From Akebia trifoliata (Eukaryota > Streptophyta > Magnoliopsida > Ranunculales > Lardizabalaceae): a stretch of 64,000 bases of DNA. Under the pieces are notes generated by a model that searched no databases, had not been told where the DNA came from, and was given only the letters and a program-made list of their open reading frames with translations. This document shows, piece after piece, positions 20,808-33,128 of the stretch; within the stretch, counting starts at the first letter, position 1, and each line of letters opens with the position of its first letter. The position numbers were made by a program, and so were the translations under genes. The stretch covers positions 33,311,330-33,375,329 of the forward strand of contig CM030706.1 in NCBI GenBank assembly GCA_017979445.1, given 5' to 3'.

Positions 20808-23800
20808 TCAGCTGCCCCCTGCAGATACAAGCCCGAGAAATAAATTTCATCTTTGATCTAATATCCAAGAGAGGTAGACAGAAGCTATCTTGAAGTGTGC
20901 AGGCACTGTAAATAGATTCGTAAAACTAGCAATCTAGCATGTTTTGTGTTTATGCATCTAATCTAGTTTTAATTCATTCTGGCTAAAACACCAAACAGGC
21001 CAAAAGGAATACTTCCAATATTTTCTATAAACAGCATAAACAATGGTACTCTTTTCAGAGCAAAATTAAACAAAACCATAATTCAACTTACAGATAAATA
21101 CTCAAAATTGCTCTTATATCTTTCTGTTGATGTTGCAAAAGTTGCTCCTAGCGGAATGGAGAGAAATGGGAAAAAGCTTGGCCACAGACATAATTAATAT
21201 ATGGCTTCATCTGGTAGATTAGGAAACAATTAGCACCACCAGCGGACATTATTGATTGAAAATTTTACTTGAGAAAGGAAATCAACAAAACTCGAGACAT
21301 ATGCTTAGCAATTAAAAATGACAATGTTTTAGTCCAATCAAGACAGATGATGAGCAAATGGCAAGCATGATGTTATGGCAGTGAATAGAAAGTGGTGTAC
21401 CTTCATTGCCTTCGTCCATGTTAAAATCATCTTCATCGTCGTCAAAATCAACGTTCTGCAAAATTGGGCGAAGGGTCATCATGGTTTCCTTCTATTGAAT
21501 GATAAATACCACGTTCATCTCATTTAATAAGTAGACACCTGGATTTGATTTTTAAGTAGAGTGGGGACTGGAAGGACATGGCTCGTTACCTTATACATTT
21601 ACGAATTATCGTATATGTGTTGAGTGTATATTTCCCTTCACACTCAGGTATGTCATACCCTAGTTAAGCCCCTTGACCATCTTATATTCATAGTTCTCTC
21701 ACTCTCCAATAGATTGGTCTTTTGGACTAGGTTGTTGGTTAACATAGTATCAAAGCGCTAGGTTCGTATAGGTCACAGGTTCGATTTTTTCCACCCTTAT
21801 GGGTGAGGGGGAGTGTTGAGTGTATATTTTCCTCCACTCTTGAGTGTGCCATACCCCAGGTAAGTCCCGTGACTATCTTATATTCATAGTTCTCTCCCTC
21901 TCCAATAGATCGGTCTTTTGGAGTAGTTGGTTGGTTAACATTATGCAAGTGAACGGGTTTCTTGGATGCCCAACAGACTAAAACTACTTTTCATTTGGGA
22001 ATTAGCTGAAACACAAAGATGATGAAGCTAGTACAAGAAAATTTGCATGGTTTAAAAAAAAAACAAAGAAAACTAATGTCCACCTGGTTGTAATCACCAT
22101 CATCACTGAATTCCTCGTCCACCTCCTCAATTCCTTCTTCGTCTTCCTCCTCATTTTCGCCTTCTTTCTTTTCCTTCACATCTTTCCCACCTTGGTCCTG
22201 TATATTCAGAAGAGTTAAGAAGCTTCACACAAAACAAAGCAATGAATAGTACGAACAAGGGAAAGCATAAACAAAGACATAGAAAACGAAAAAAAAAATC
22301 AATGTATTTTTGAAAACATCGTAATCAATGTATTTTTGAAGGGAAAGAAGTCTCGAAGGATGGTTTAGTTTTCGTTGTTTTGAAGCTTTTGTTTTCTTGG
22401 AGTAAACTCTTTAAGGAGTTTAGGGGGATTTTCTTTGAAGATTTTGTTATGAGATGGGATAGGGTCTGTTCTTTGTCGTGAGAGTTTTTGTTGTGTTTCT
22501 TTTATTTGTTGTTCTTGTTTTCTTGTTTCTCTCCTCTTTGTTTTGGGTTGGTCCTCTCGACCCCCCTCTTTTCCTTTTTCAATAAATTCTTCTTTATCGA
22601 TCAAAAAAAAAAAAAAATCATGTCGAGGAAAAGAAATACGGTTCGTGAAAATATGTAATGGAAATTGAAAGAGTATAAGGAAAGGTTCTATATGCAATAG
22701 GCATAAGACACTAATATATGTAATTTTAAAAGGGTTTTATCGTACGTAAGGCAAAACCCTAATTCTTGACAAGTTGAGGGAAATGGAGATAGTAATGTGA
22801 TGTGATTGTCAATTACCTGGTACTTCTGTTCAAGCTTCTCAAAAAGATCTAACTTCTGTAAGCCTGCTGCACAAAGGAGCCATCAATAAGATATGATTTC
22901 CCTTGTTATCGGGTCTATCGTTGGTGAACCGGAAAAAAAATAGTATGTCATAAAATGCAAATTTTAAAGAAAATATAAGTAAATTTTCAGGATGATACTA
23001 GAAATACAGATATTGAATAACCTTACTATCACTACAAGGAGAACTTCCAAAACATAAAATAGTGTTGGAAAAAACTTAGAACATTATGCAGTTAGCAATT
23101 CAGAAATTCAATGTAATTAAGGGCAAAAGCCGCAGTTAAGGCACAAAGGCCTTTTGGTGCTTGTGGCGCATGCCTGAGTGAAGTAGAGCATAACAAAATT
23201 ATGAAATTAATAAACTAAACAATGAAAGATAGATAGATTATTATTATAATATGTATAAATATGAGTTCTATAAACAATTTGAAGTATTCAACACTTCAAG
23301 AAGAAGAAGAACGATCAACAATAGCAAAAAAATTAGAGAGGAAGAAGAATAATAATAAAGAAAGAAAAAGAAGTAGAAGCTAGCCAACATCATGTGTTGT
23401 TACATGATACAACAACGAGAGTCAAGGTTTAAAACGTCGTATCAAAGGAATATTCTTGTCAAGGAAAAAAAATGATATTTAATCAGTTGATACATTCTCG
23501 AAACATTCAAAACTTGGGGGGTCAAATGTTTTTTATCGGTCTTGGCCGAAATTGATTTGCATTGACAGATACATTTCAATATTTTGAACCATGACTACGG
23601 CCATCGATGGACGGGTTCAGGCCAAGCTAGGTTGAGCCCTAACCCGGCCCTAGAAAGATAGGCTCTACCTTATCCAGTCCTATATCCTTATTGGGCCTGG
23701 TAGACTAAGCCATAACTCGGTCTTAGCAGGCTCAGGCTAATAAAAATGACAAAATATAAAATTATATTCAAATTTTAATTTTGTAAAGATGTGAATCTAA

Positions 23801-26800
23801 TCTGAAATTGGTGCCTTATTTAAACAAAATGCATTTTTTTCATTTTTTTAGTGAGGCGTGCCTTGTGCCTTGACTGAGGTGCAGTCAAGGAGTGCCTTGG
23901 TGCACCTCATTTACACTGCCCACCTCACATGTAGTAAGGCGCCTTCAGTGCTCCCCGCCTTGAGGCGCGCCTGAGGAGCACTGTGGCGCTCGACTTAACT
24001 ATCAGGATAACAATTTAAGGATATAATTAATGTCATTTAAAATACCATGACTGTTACTGATGGTAATTTAGTTCTTGCAGACATTTAAATCTGAAAATTT
24101 ATAACTCCTATCGGTGATTCATTCATAATAACCTAACAATCAAAAGCAGAGAAGCAGTTTAATCTCTCTTTCTTCCTCCTTCCCTCCCCCTCACCCCACC
24201 CTCTCCCTCAAGAGACGCAATAAGTGAAGTTGTTGATTCCTATACAAAATATATAATATATGGATAAAATTCCATTAACGTGTACTTATTAGTTAGCAGG
24301 ACATTGGAACAATAAGTCAGACAAACCAAATTTAAAGAACACATCAATCCAATGTTCTCAAACAAACCACATAATAAAATTAAAGGAAAAGCCGGAAGAC
24401 GGTTAATGTAATTTTTTTGCTCTTCAAACCTGATTCTGGATTCCATCGCACTTTCCTTTGGTCATGTTGCACCCGCTTTGCACCTGATAACAGTTCACCA
24501 TATCAGCAAACCCAATCTCCAAAGGTTTTGATAAAGAAAATGCATATGGACTGTTTAACGAAACTGAATTAATATTATATATTTGCATGTCCGTGTGCTT
24601 GTGTGAAAAGTAAATACATTTTCTCAAATAAACCAATAAATGTTTCCCAATATTTCCTACATTGTTTAAACTACATACCTTGAATTAGCTCTAGGGGAAA
24701 ATAAGCAGAAGTAAGCTTTAGATGATATGAAAGGGGATCACGTTTTGTTCGACTTCTTGGTTTGCCCCTGTCAGAATACCGTTCTATATCTAGGTCTTGG
24801 TTTTCTGGGATGAAAAACATCAAGTGAATAAGATCATGAAAATAATAAAATTAAATAACTGAAAATGATAAATGAGCACACTAATATCAATCACAAATTC
24901 AAAATATTACAAAATACCATCACGAATTCAACATAAAAGGACTACCAATATCGTTTGGTTCAGGAGCCTGGACATTAGTTATGTGCTGTTGTGTAACCTT
25001 AAGGATTTTTAAAGTTTATTGTTTAGAACTGTAATGCACTGTTCAGCCATCTACAATTGTACATTTCACTTGCTTTAGATTACAACATGGACTCCAAAGG
25101 AACCTTAACCCGAAATCATGATGTGCTCTTTATTATCAGTTATTAAAAGTGATCCCATCCAACTTGCCATTGTACTTGATATTATATTTTTATGGGCCAG
25201 CATGGCAGACACACTACAAAAAGTGAGCAACTTGAGAGAAGTCCCCCTAGGCAAGGACATAGCAGAAGTCATAAGTAACATCCTATCGCATGGGGGACTA
25301 CTTGGATTGAAGAACTGAACACTTAGCTCTCAAGGAAGAAGAAAGAGATTGTTGAAGACATCATGGCCCAGCACTAAATATTTTATCAGTGAAAGGGTCA
25401 GCCTGCCTATGGCCATTCATGGATTTTTGAAGAACTATGATAAATTTGATAATAAAAGTTGGTTTGGAATCATCCCATCGTCAATGTGTTCCTATTATCA
25501 CGAAAAACATCAAATGCAATCGAACAATCATTCAGATTAAAAAGGCATCAACTAGAATTAATTCCACATTTCTACGCCCATGTTTAAGATCTATTTTTTA
25601 GGGCCAATAGACCTCATCTCAGAGTGATTGCAAACTTGGTCAAAAGTCTGCAACTTTGACTTCACTATCTCCCACTTCACTATTTTCTTGCTAAGATGGA
25701 GTTGGAACAGCATCATCTCGATACAACATTGATCTAAAAATGACTGTCCTTGCCCAACTCAAGATAGGTTGTTTCCCCTTACATCAAAGTAACATAGAGC
25801 ATTAAAGGACAATTCCTATAATATTTGGCATTAATTTATCCAACTAGGGGAGTCCTAATATGACATTTTAATATGAAAAGGAAGCGTGGAAACTTGGTGC
25901 TAATTGTTTGACTTGTCTTGAGAAAAATAGTTTTATTGAATTGGATGTATTACAAAGAGACCTAGGCTGCTTTACATAGAGAAGCAAATAAAAGTAACTT
26001 TTAACCAACAACATACTAAAATCACCCTCCTTAACATAAACTAATGACTAAACATAATTCTAACAATTATCTTCAATACTTACACTCAAGTTACAGCAGA
26101 AACGGCGATGATGTTCCAGCCTAGTTTGTTGTAATCATTTTTTCACTCAAGAGTCCCGTTTGCCTAACACTTGTATACTTTAGTAGTCCCATGTATAGTA
26201 GTCACTTCATATTGATGCAAACAGTTGCAATTGATGATCACAACTAAATTTTTCTTCAGAAATTGGAGGGACATACACCAACCAACACATACAATGCTCA
26301 CGATAGTAAGCAATTGGTATTGGTGCACACCAATTGGTTATACATTGACTACAAATGTGACCAAATAAATTATATTGCACTTGGAAACATGACCTGGTCA
26401 CTCAGTAACAACCCTTGCACATATGGCACACAAATGACCAAACAAGAGCGACACTCTGCCTAATATGAAACCCCAACAATGGTGCAATCATACACGATGA
26501 TCATGTCAGAAACAACTTGGTCATAAAACCAAAATACAATTCATGTTTTCTTTGCTTCTCCCTTTTTTATCCTCCCTGCAACTAATTACACTTTTGATGA
26601 AATTAAAATTACAGGAAATCAACGGTCCATCACATGCTTGCACCAAGACCAAGCAGCAAATATATTATACCAACACAACATCATATATGGTGCCCGTAAA
26701 AGCATCAAGAATAGTGCACAACAAATACACATAATCATTTCCAAATTGTAGAAGCCAAAGACAATCAGACACCCTGGCAGATATTGAGAGTGCATTAGCA

Positions 26801-29427
26801 ACAATAAATGCATAGCATATGTGTCACACCAAGACTGGATCACTTGGTGAACACCAACCCTCACTTACAACAACCTCATTTATTTATTTATTTTCCTTCA
26901 AACAACCTGGATAGAACTCCAGCCATCATTCTTAAGATAACCAACATGAATAGGTCATAATAAACAATATTGCAAAACAAATGCTAGAAGAAAAGATTGA
27001 ACAAATAGAGAAAAGAGGTTTAAGGGGGACAACATCTTCGTCACCTGTCAAAGAATTGACTCTAGAACTTAGGGCTGATACCATGTTAAGTAAAATAGTT
27101 TATTGAATTTGATATGTTACGAAAAGACCTAGAATTTTTATATAAAAGGACAAATAAGTACAATAGTAACTAATATGCAGGGTATACACCCAATGAAGTG
27201 AGAAGAGACCCAAGGATGAATAGTGTTTGGAGACCATCACAAAGGCACCCACAAAGCACCACTTATGCAAAGAAGCACCTTGCCAATTGAAATAGACATC
27301 TCAAACCCCTTTGCCAAAGAGAGCATTGTATTTGTGAATATGGTGGCTCTACCTGCAGCTTTGGAAAATGGTCAAATTTGGCAGCAAGCCTTAGCAGTAG
27401 TGATACCATTGATCAACGTTCCCCATTTTCTATCCCTACATAAGTGTTGTTTTCAGATTCATAGATTTAAGACTTTTTTAATTTACAAGGGTCCAATAAG
27501 GACCAAATACAAGGAGGATATATCATAAATTCTTTTCTTATTTTCTCTATAGTTTTTCTTTATACTGATCATAAGGAAGTTAAGAATAAGAAAACTATGA
27601 TAACAAGGGCCACCAATGATAGAGTACTTAAAAGGTTTTTAGTGGGGAAATCCAACCACAATGACAAATAAGATCAAATTTTATTTCTGAAATGTGGAAA
27701 TTATTAATTTCTTCCTAAAAAATGAGTTCCTAAACAAAAAATTAGTTTCACGGCATACTTGTCATTTAAGGTGGTAAATTTTTTTTATTAGTGAATAAAT
27801 AGAACTAAGTATCTTACTCGTTTCGGTCGGATCTTCTAGATAATACGGAGAGGATTTCCAGTAGGACTGCATTTTCAAATTCCATTTGACTAAGGTCATC
27901 TCCTCTGTTACACCACTAACATCAGGTAATTCCACGTTTTCCTGTAAATGCATAGATTTATAAGGGAAAAAAATATATACTAGCAAATACTAAAAAAGAT
28001 AACTTCAAATAACAAAATGTTGTACCATTTTGGCCATGGAAATGGCAAGTATTCTCTTTGACACAACACTTTATGATATGTTTGAAATTGTACAAAGGAT
28101 CTGATATATCTAAATTGGTTTAAAACAATATATTGTATGGAAATGTCATTGGAAGATGACATTTCAAGAATACAATTGTAATTTGTAACAAATACTTCAG
28201 ACACATTAGTTTTGGAAGAAAGAAAAAAAACTCCCATAATCCCATCAAAAAAAAAATTGGGATCATTTAAGAGTGTCAGATTTCTCACTTTTTAATGACA
28301 TCCATAAGGTAATAAGGGTAAGGAAGGATACACTGCCTGCATCTATTAGTTTTCAAACTAATGATTTACTACATGGAAGAGAAAAAGAAAGATACTTACG
28401 TCGGGGTATTCCCCTACATGGGTTGTATCTAGTCATAATTAATACTTATTAAGTGAATTGACCAACTTCGTGGGTTCTCCTAAAATAATGGGAAACTTGA
28501 TCATGGCAAAGATCCAATATGTGATGAAGGATGTATGCAAAGCTTGCAAAATGCCTTGGGCCATCCTCGCTCTCTCCTTCTTTGACACCCATGCAATAAC
28601 ATTAAGAGGATTACCCAACATTTGAAGAAGTCGATAGAAAATTTGACGGACGTCAAGAACTGAATTCATTTTATGAGGTCGATGGCTTCAATTTCATTGA
28701 AGCATGATAGCAATAACACTTACATAGATGAGAAATAACATCTGAGAATAAGGTATCGCTTTCAACCACTAAAGGGCTTCAAATGAGGGAAGGTAGATTT
28801 TCAAACTTTCCACCTAAGTCAAAAGTACAATTCAATCATTTGAGAATAAGGTATTGCTTTCAACCAACCAATAAAGGGCTTCAAATGAGGGAAGATAGAT
28901 TTTCAAACTTTCTACCTAAGCCAAAAGGACAATTCAATTTAATCTATGATTTATTATAGTATCTCCCTGTTTACTTCGCTTTGGGTTCCATTTATTCCAA
29001 TCATACTTAAAATCTAGAGAGAACACTCATTGAAGTCGAGCACAAAATTTCCTCTTTCCAATTTCTTCCAAATGGGATTTGTTTTTTGTTTAATTTTGGT
29101 TCACTAATTTTGAATCTTCCTCCAATTTGATCACAAATCTTCAAATCTAAGAATTGAGTCCAGCAGATTCTGACATAGAAGAATCTTTTCTGAAATATTT
29201 TCAAATGATATATAATCATATACAAATGTAGCATGTTGACTTATTGAAAGTTTCAAATTGACAAAATGTCCAGATATTGAATTTTTTTTTTGGCAGTTTA
29301 CAATAAGAAACAACTAAAACAGAAAGAAAATTTGACTCACAGGAAAAGGGATAAAAGGCTCTGGTTTCACCATGACACCACCAAAGCCTCCACGACCGCG
29401 TCCGCGCCCACGCCCTCTATACGCCAT
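20808..29427 (-). CDS. RPC7: DNA-directed RNA polymerase III subunit RPC7 (Rpc31-like)
   Basis: Minus-strand exons with consistent phases: 29427-29341, 27941-27818, 24804-24679, 24483-24430, 22863-22817, 22197-22084, 21455-21401, and a tentative last exon 20818-20808 ending in TGA. Total about 205 aa. The N terminus is an RG-rich tract (MAYRGRGRGRGRGGFGG) followed by KPEPFIPFP. The middle has RTKRDPLSYHLKLTSAYFP, RKVRWNPESG and LQKLDLFEKLEQKYQ. The C terminus is strongly acidic (EEEDEEGIEEVDEE, DFDDDEDDFNMDEGNE). This order of features is that of the Rpc31/RPC7 family, a subunit of the RPC3-RPC6-RPC7 subcomplex used by Pol III for initiation. The last exon rests only on a good acceptor (TATCTGCAG) and an in-frame GGS-stop, so the extreme C terminus is uncertain. 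Introns 1 to 7 are long and hold a TRIM-like element (25914), a TIR element (23133) and a miniature LTR element (21618). Confidence 0.88.
21618..21940 (+). mobile_element. 323-bp miniature LTR retrotransposon (TRIM/SMART type) in RPC7 intron 6
   Basis: Two 127-bp LTRs, 21618-21744 and 21814-21940, both start TGTTGAGTGTATATTT and end GGTTAACA. The 69-bp interior holds only a primer binding site-like TAGTATCAAAGCGC directly after the first LTR (compare TGGTATCAGAGC) and a purine tract GGGTGAGGGGGAG directly before the second. The flanks ATATG and TTATG are a 5-bp target duplication with one mismatch. Such elements encode nothing and depend on proteins of larger retrotransposons. It lies antisense to its host gene. 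Confidence 0.88.
23133..23999. mobile_element. TIR-like element with GCCTTGAGGCG-rich ends
   Basis: The left end (AGTTAAGGCACAAAGGCC) and the complement of the right end (TAGTTAAGTCGAGCGCCAC) are similar. The right 150 bp is rich in GCCTTGAGGCGCGCC-type repeats, like the ends of the element in the kinase intron at 59725-60380. A GGGCCTGG/GGCTCAGGC-rich insert at about 23600-23750 looks like a second nested repeat. Borders and duplications are unclear. Confidence 0.4.
25914..27230 (-). mobile_element. TRIM-like LTR element in RPC7 intron 2
   Basis: Read on the minus strand: a 5' LTR ends TTACTTAACA at 27084, followed at once by the primer binding site TGGTATCAGCCCT (27083-27071). About 1 kb of interior follows with no intact frame, and then a 152-bp 3' LTR, 26065-25914, starting TGTTAGAATTATG and ending TTCTCAAGACA. 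Both LTRs share the CAATTCAATAAA stretch, which fits a polyadenylation signal. The 5' border of the first LTR (about 27230) is diverged and no target duplication is evident. Confidence 0.65.
28743..28940. repeat. Two-copy tandem duplication, about 98 bp unit
   Basis: The unit beginning GAGAATAAGGTATCGCTTTC (28745) recurs at about 28843 as GAGAATAAGGTATTGCTTTC. Both contain GGGCTTCAAATGAGGGAAG and TAGATTTTCAAACTTTC. The second copy has a small insertion (AACC) and scattered substitutions. It lies in RPC7 intron 1. Confidence 0.85.
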
Positions 29428-30078
29428 CCCTATAGAATAAAAGACTGCACCAAACACCATAAGAATTTCATGTAAAACCAATGTTATCAAGGTACATAAA
29501 ATCGCATGACTGAGCAATGAATGCAAGATACAAAGATTAGCCTTAACCAACTCAAGGGGGGGTGACTTCAAAGATGAGCGCATCCCCATACACCTTAAAT
29601 GCACCTTATTCAAGAATAAGATAATAAAACATCCTATTTATAAATGTTGATGGTTTATGTCTACATATATAATGCTTAGAATAAGATAACAAAACATCTT
29701 ATTTATAAATGCTATACTTGTAAAATGTCTAAAATTTATCTTACATTATTCAACTTTTTAGACTTGTATACTATTGTATATGTATATTTACTATAATATA
29801 TTTTAATTTGTTGTGTCTTGCACGTTAGTTCTAGGAGAACTTAGTGCTTTGTATCACAGCACTCCATCTGCAATAAAAGAATTTTTATCTTGCCAATTTG
29901 CAGATGATCAACAAGGTTTGAGTGTGTGAGTGAAATAGGTTCGGTTTTTGAAGTTTGAATCAGATGGTTCGTGTATTTTTGAGCCAGCAGATTTGCAGTA
30001 AACTGATAAAACCTAGAAAATACATTTATTATTGTTAGTAGTCTACCCTTAGCTCTTATTCATCCCTGAAAAATTTAT

Positions 30079-30249
30079 GAGTCGTGCTGGAGTGACCTCA
30101 GTGGGGGACATCTTGATGTGGTGGCGTGTGCATGTACGTTGATGTGTTATACACATATCTTGAGAAAAATGCATCTATGGACATGCATGTGCCACCACAT
30201 CAAGATGTCTCCCCGTGTGTACCCCACTGAGGTCATTCCAGCATGAATC
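30079..30249. mobile_element. MITE-A copy with 9-bp target duplication
   Basis: It starts GAGTCGTGCTGGAGTGACC and ends with the complement of GGTCATTCCAGCATGAATC. Inner arms GGGGACATCTTGATGTGGTGG pair with their complement. The flanks AAAATTTAT (30070-30078) and TAAATTTAT (30250-30258) match at 8 of 9 bases. It lies in the 5' UTR intron of the RPC7 gene. Confidence 0.82.
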
Positions 30250-30669
30250 TAAATTTATTTGCCAAACCATTGTTTAATTCTTAACAGCTTAAATTAAACT
30301 GCAAATAATGATGAAAACAATCAAAATAAAAGAGTTGAGAAACAACGTTTATGAGTTTGTCACAATAATTATATTTAAAGTAACACAAATCCATGTGAAA
30401 CAGACGTGAAAAGTGGCAATATTGAGATCTAACTTCAAATACGATGAAAAGATGAACAACAAACAACAAAAATCATAGAAGTGAAAGTAGCACTATAATT
30501 GAACTAAGTTACAATAAAAACAAACCCAAAAATCGTAAAGAATCATCAATAAATTGGTAATTCGAAAAAATTAACCAAGATATCAAATTGAATCTTGCAA
30601 TTGAAAACATACTATGAACTGTATAATCACCACTAAAGTAACTGAAAATATGGACATGGGTTTCAATAC

Positions 30670-30790
30670 CTTCGATAGAATTGGTACTCAAAATCACGTA
30701 AGAACAAATTTCTCTGCTAATGAACTTTACTAAGGTGTTCTTCGAGAAATGAAAAAATAAAATATGGAGGAACCCTAAGTATTGGTTTTC
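30670..30790 (-). promoter_or_regulatory. Probable 5' UTR exon and leader of RPC7
   Basis: Minus-strand sequence ACTTAGGGTTCCTCC followed by ATCGAAG/GTATTG gives a plausible leader exon with a donor at 30670/30669. The matching acceptor is CTATAG at about 29430, two bases before the ATG at 29427. The transcription start is not resolved. Confidence 0.4.
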
Positions 30791-30975
30791 GTGGTTTTTG
30801 AAACCCTGTAAATCTTTTTGTCTAGAAAAAATTCCTTAGTTCATCGTCCTCACTCTCCAAATTAGCAAAAGTTGGTGTGGCAATAAAATCTCTCAAAAAA
30901 TAAAACAAAACATAAAGAAAAACAAAAGCTGAGTTGTGTGTGACTTGTCACCCATTACCTTGAAAAAAAAATCTT

Positions 30976-32366
30976 GGGAAAATTACTTAAAAGACCCTGA
31001 TTGAGGGATTTTTTTTTTAAATAATCCCTAAGTTTTGGGTGGCCTCATAATAGCCCATTTGGTAATGATTTTCTAAGGCCTCGCTCTCACACACACATGC
31101 ACGCTTTGACGTGGCAGTGCTAGAACCATAGATTCTTTTCTTGAGATACACAACAATACATATTTATTAGGATGTACACTTGTGTATCGTGAGGGAAAAT
31201 CTATAGTTCTAACCCATGCCATGTCAGGGGGTGTCAGAAAATCACGACTCTACTGAATTTTTTTTTCTTAACAGTCCTTGAACCTCATCTCATATGTATC
31301 AGTCTTTGAAATATCCAAACTACCTTTTTATCATCTTCTTCATATAATTAGATTTTTCAACGGCAATTACGATCATTTTTTGTGATTGTTGATCATGAAT
31401 GATGAATAGAGAATGATATTCTCTTACCTTCAAACATTTAGACGTATTTTTTTTAAAATTTCGATGTTTCATTAAGAAAAATGAAGAATGAAGTTGAGAT
31501 TCTAATTTATATATATATATAAATTAGCTTTACATCGTATCTTTTGATTTGTAACTATGATTTTTGTATTTTGAGTATTTCAAGGAGATTTACCAAGTAT
31601 CAAAGTTGAAAAAACAAAAAAAATTGGTTCACATTACAACGTTGAATTCACCATTTTTTATTGTCTAATTCAACATTTAATTACTTAGTATCAAGTTCAC
31701 CATTTTTTATTGTCTAGTCTAATATTTAATTATAATGTTGAACTCACCACTTAGTATCGAGTTCATCACTTTCTATTATGTAGTTCAACATTTAATTATT
31801 GTCAAGTTCGATAATATTTTCATAAGAAAAAAAATCAATGAACTTGATAGCAATAAAATGGTGAATTAGACAATAAAAAGTGATGAACTCAACCTGGTAA
31901 ATATGAATTAGATTTTTCAATTTTTTTTAGCTTGATACTAGGTAAATCTCTTCGAAATATCCCAAAATGCATAAATCATAGATGCAAATAAAAAATTATA
32001 GTTCAATCATAAAAAAAAAAATAATAATCTCAACTCCATTCTTCATTTTTCTTAATGAAACATCGAAAAAAAAAATGTGTCTAAATGTTGAAAAGTAAGA
32101 GAATATCATTCTCTATTCATCATTCGTGATGAAAGATCATCAAAAATGATCAATGATCGTTGAAAATAATCGTAATCTCTGTTGGAAAACCTATATGAAG
32201 AAGATGATAAAAGGGTAATTTGGGTATTTCAAAAATATTATACTTGTGAGATGATTTCTAGGGACTGTTAAGAAAAGTTTACTAAATGAACTATTAAGAA
32301 ATCGCCCAAAACTTGGGATTATTTAGAAAAAAGTCCCTCCGCCAAGTTCCTTTAAGTAATTTTCCC
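30976..32366. mobile_element. Foldback MULE-like element 1
   Basis: A 1391-bp element made of two long inverted arms (roughly 500-650 bp each). The left starts GGGAAAATTACTTAAAAG, and the right ends with its complement CTTTAAGTAATTTTCCC. Arms share 'GAATGATATTCTCTTAC' / 'GTAAGAGAATATCATTC' and many other segments. A perfect 9-bp duplication AAAAATCTT flanks it (30967-30975 and 32367-32375). Long inverted arms with 9-bp duplications indicate a foldback Mutator-like element. No transposase. A MITE-B is nested in the left arm. Confidence 0.9.
31058..31245. mobile_element. MITE-B nested in foldback element 1
   Basis: It starts TAATGATTTTCTAAGGCCTC and ends with GTGTCAGAAAATCACGACTC. The inner arms CTAGAACCATAGATTC and AAATCTATAGTTCTAAC are inverted. 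The sister foldback element 2 lacks this insert at the corresponding place, so it came later. Confidence 0.8.
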
Positions 32367-32697
32367 AAAAATCTTTAAACAAAAATCCATGGACTCTTTC
32401 TTACACGAATAAAATAACAAATTCAATATGCTAAAGATGTTTTCATGCAAAGAATGCACATTTCCTTGGAAAGGGTCTAATTTCTTAAATTAGTTAAGAA
32501 AAATATATTTAAAGGACTATGGTGGAGGGATTTTTTTTTCCCTAAATAGTTCCTAAGTTTGGGGCAATCTCTTAATAGTCTATTTAATAATTTTTTTTTT
32601 TAATAGTCCATCAACCTCATCTCATGTTTATAATGTCTTTGAAATACCCAAAATACTCTTTTCTCATTTTCTTCACTTAGTTAGGTTTTCTAATGGT

Positions 32698-32822
32698 TAA
32701 GAAGGAGTACTTAGCTAAGTGGTAAGACCTTGTGGAAGTTGTTCCCAAGGTCTTGGTTCAAATCTTTTGAACCCCTTCTTATGCTAATCACTAACCACAC
32801 CAAGTACAAAAAAAAAAAAAAA
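32698..32822 (+). mobile_element. Short tRNA-derived SINE nested in foldback element 2
   Basis: A 125-bp insert with box A-like TAGCTAAGTGGTAAG and box B-like GGTTCAAATC about 43 bp apart, ending in a 15-base A tail. Flanking direct repeats GTTTTCTAATGGT (32685-32697) and GTTTTCCAATGGT (32823-32835) differ at one base. The uninterrupted equivalent in the left arm of element 1 confirms the insertion. It does not fold as a working tRNA gene. Confidence 0.85.
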
Positions 32823-33064
32823 GTTTTCCAATGGTGATTTCAATAATTTTCGATGATCTTTGATCATGAATGACGAATGAAAAATGATATTATCTTAATT
32901 TTGAATATTTAGATGTATTTTTTTTTCCGATGTTTTATAAAAAAAATGAAGAATGGAGTTAAGATTATTTTTTTATGATTGCATCGTAACTTTTGATTTG
33001 CAACTATAATATATGTATTTTGGATATTTTGATGAGATTTACCAAGCATAAAAGTTGAAAAAAC

Positions 33065-33069
33065 GAAAA

Positions 33070-33126
<57 letters not shown>
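33065..33126. repeat. (A)n(TA)n microsatellite
   Basis: A run of about 22 A is followed by about 20 TA units, at the centre of foldback element 2. It is likely polymorphic. Confidence 0.95.

Positions 33127-33128
<2 letters not shown>

Noticed and set aside
22365..22697. A 110-codon minus-strand ORF in RPC7 intron 5
   Set aside because: Its lysine/glutamate-rich product comes from T/C-rich intron sequence. It is outside the exon chain, which joins in phase without it.
32698..32822. A tRNA gene
   Set aside because: Box A and box B are present, but there is no acceptor stem or anticodon arm that folds. The segment has an A tail and target duplications, so it is a SINE.
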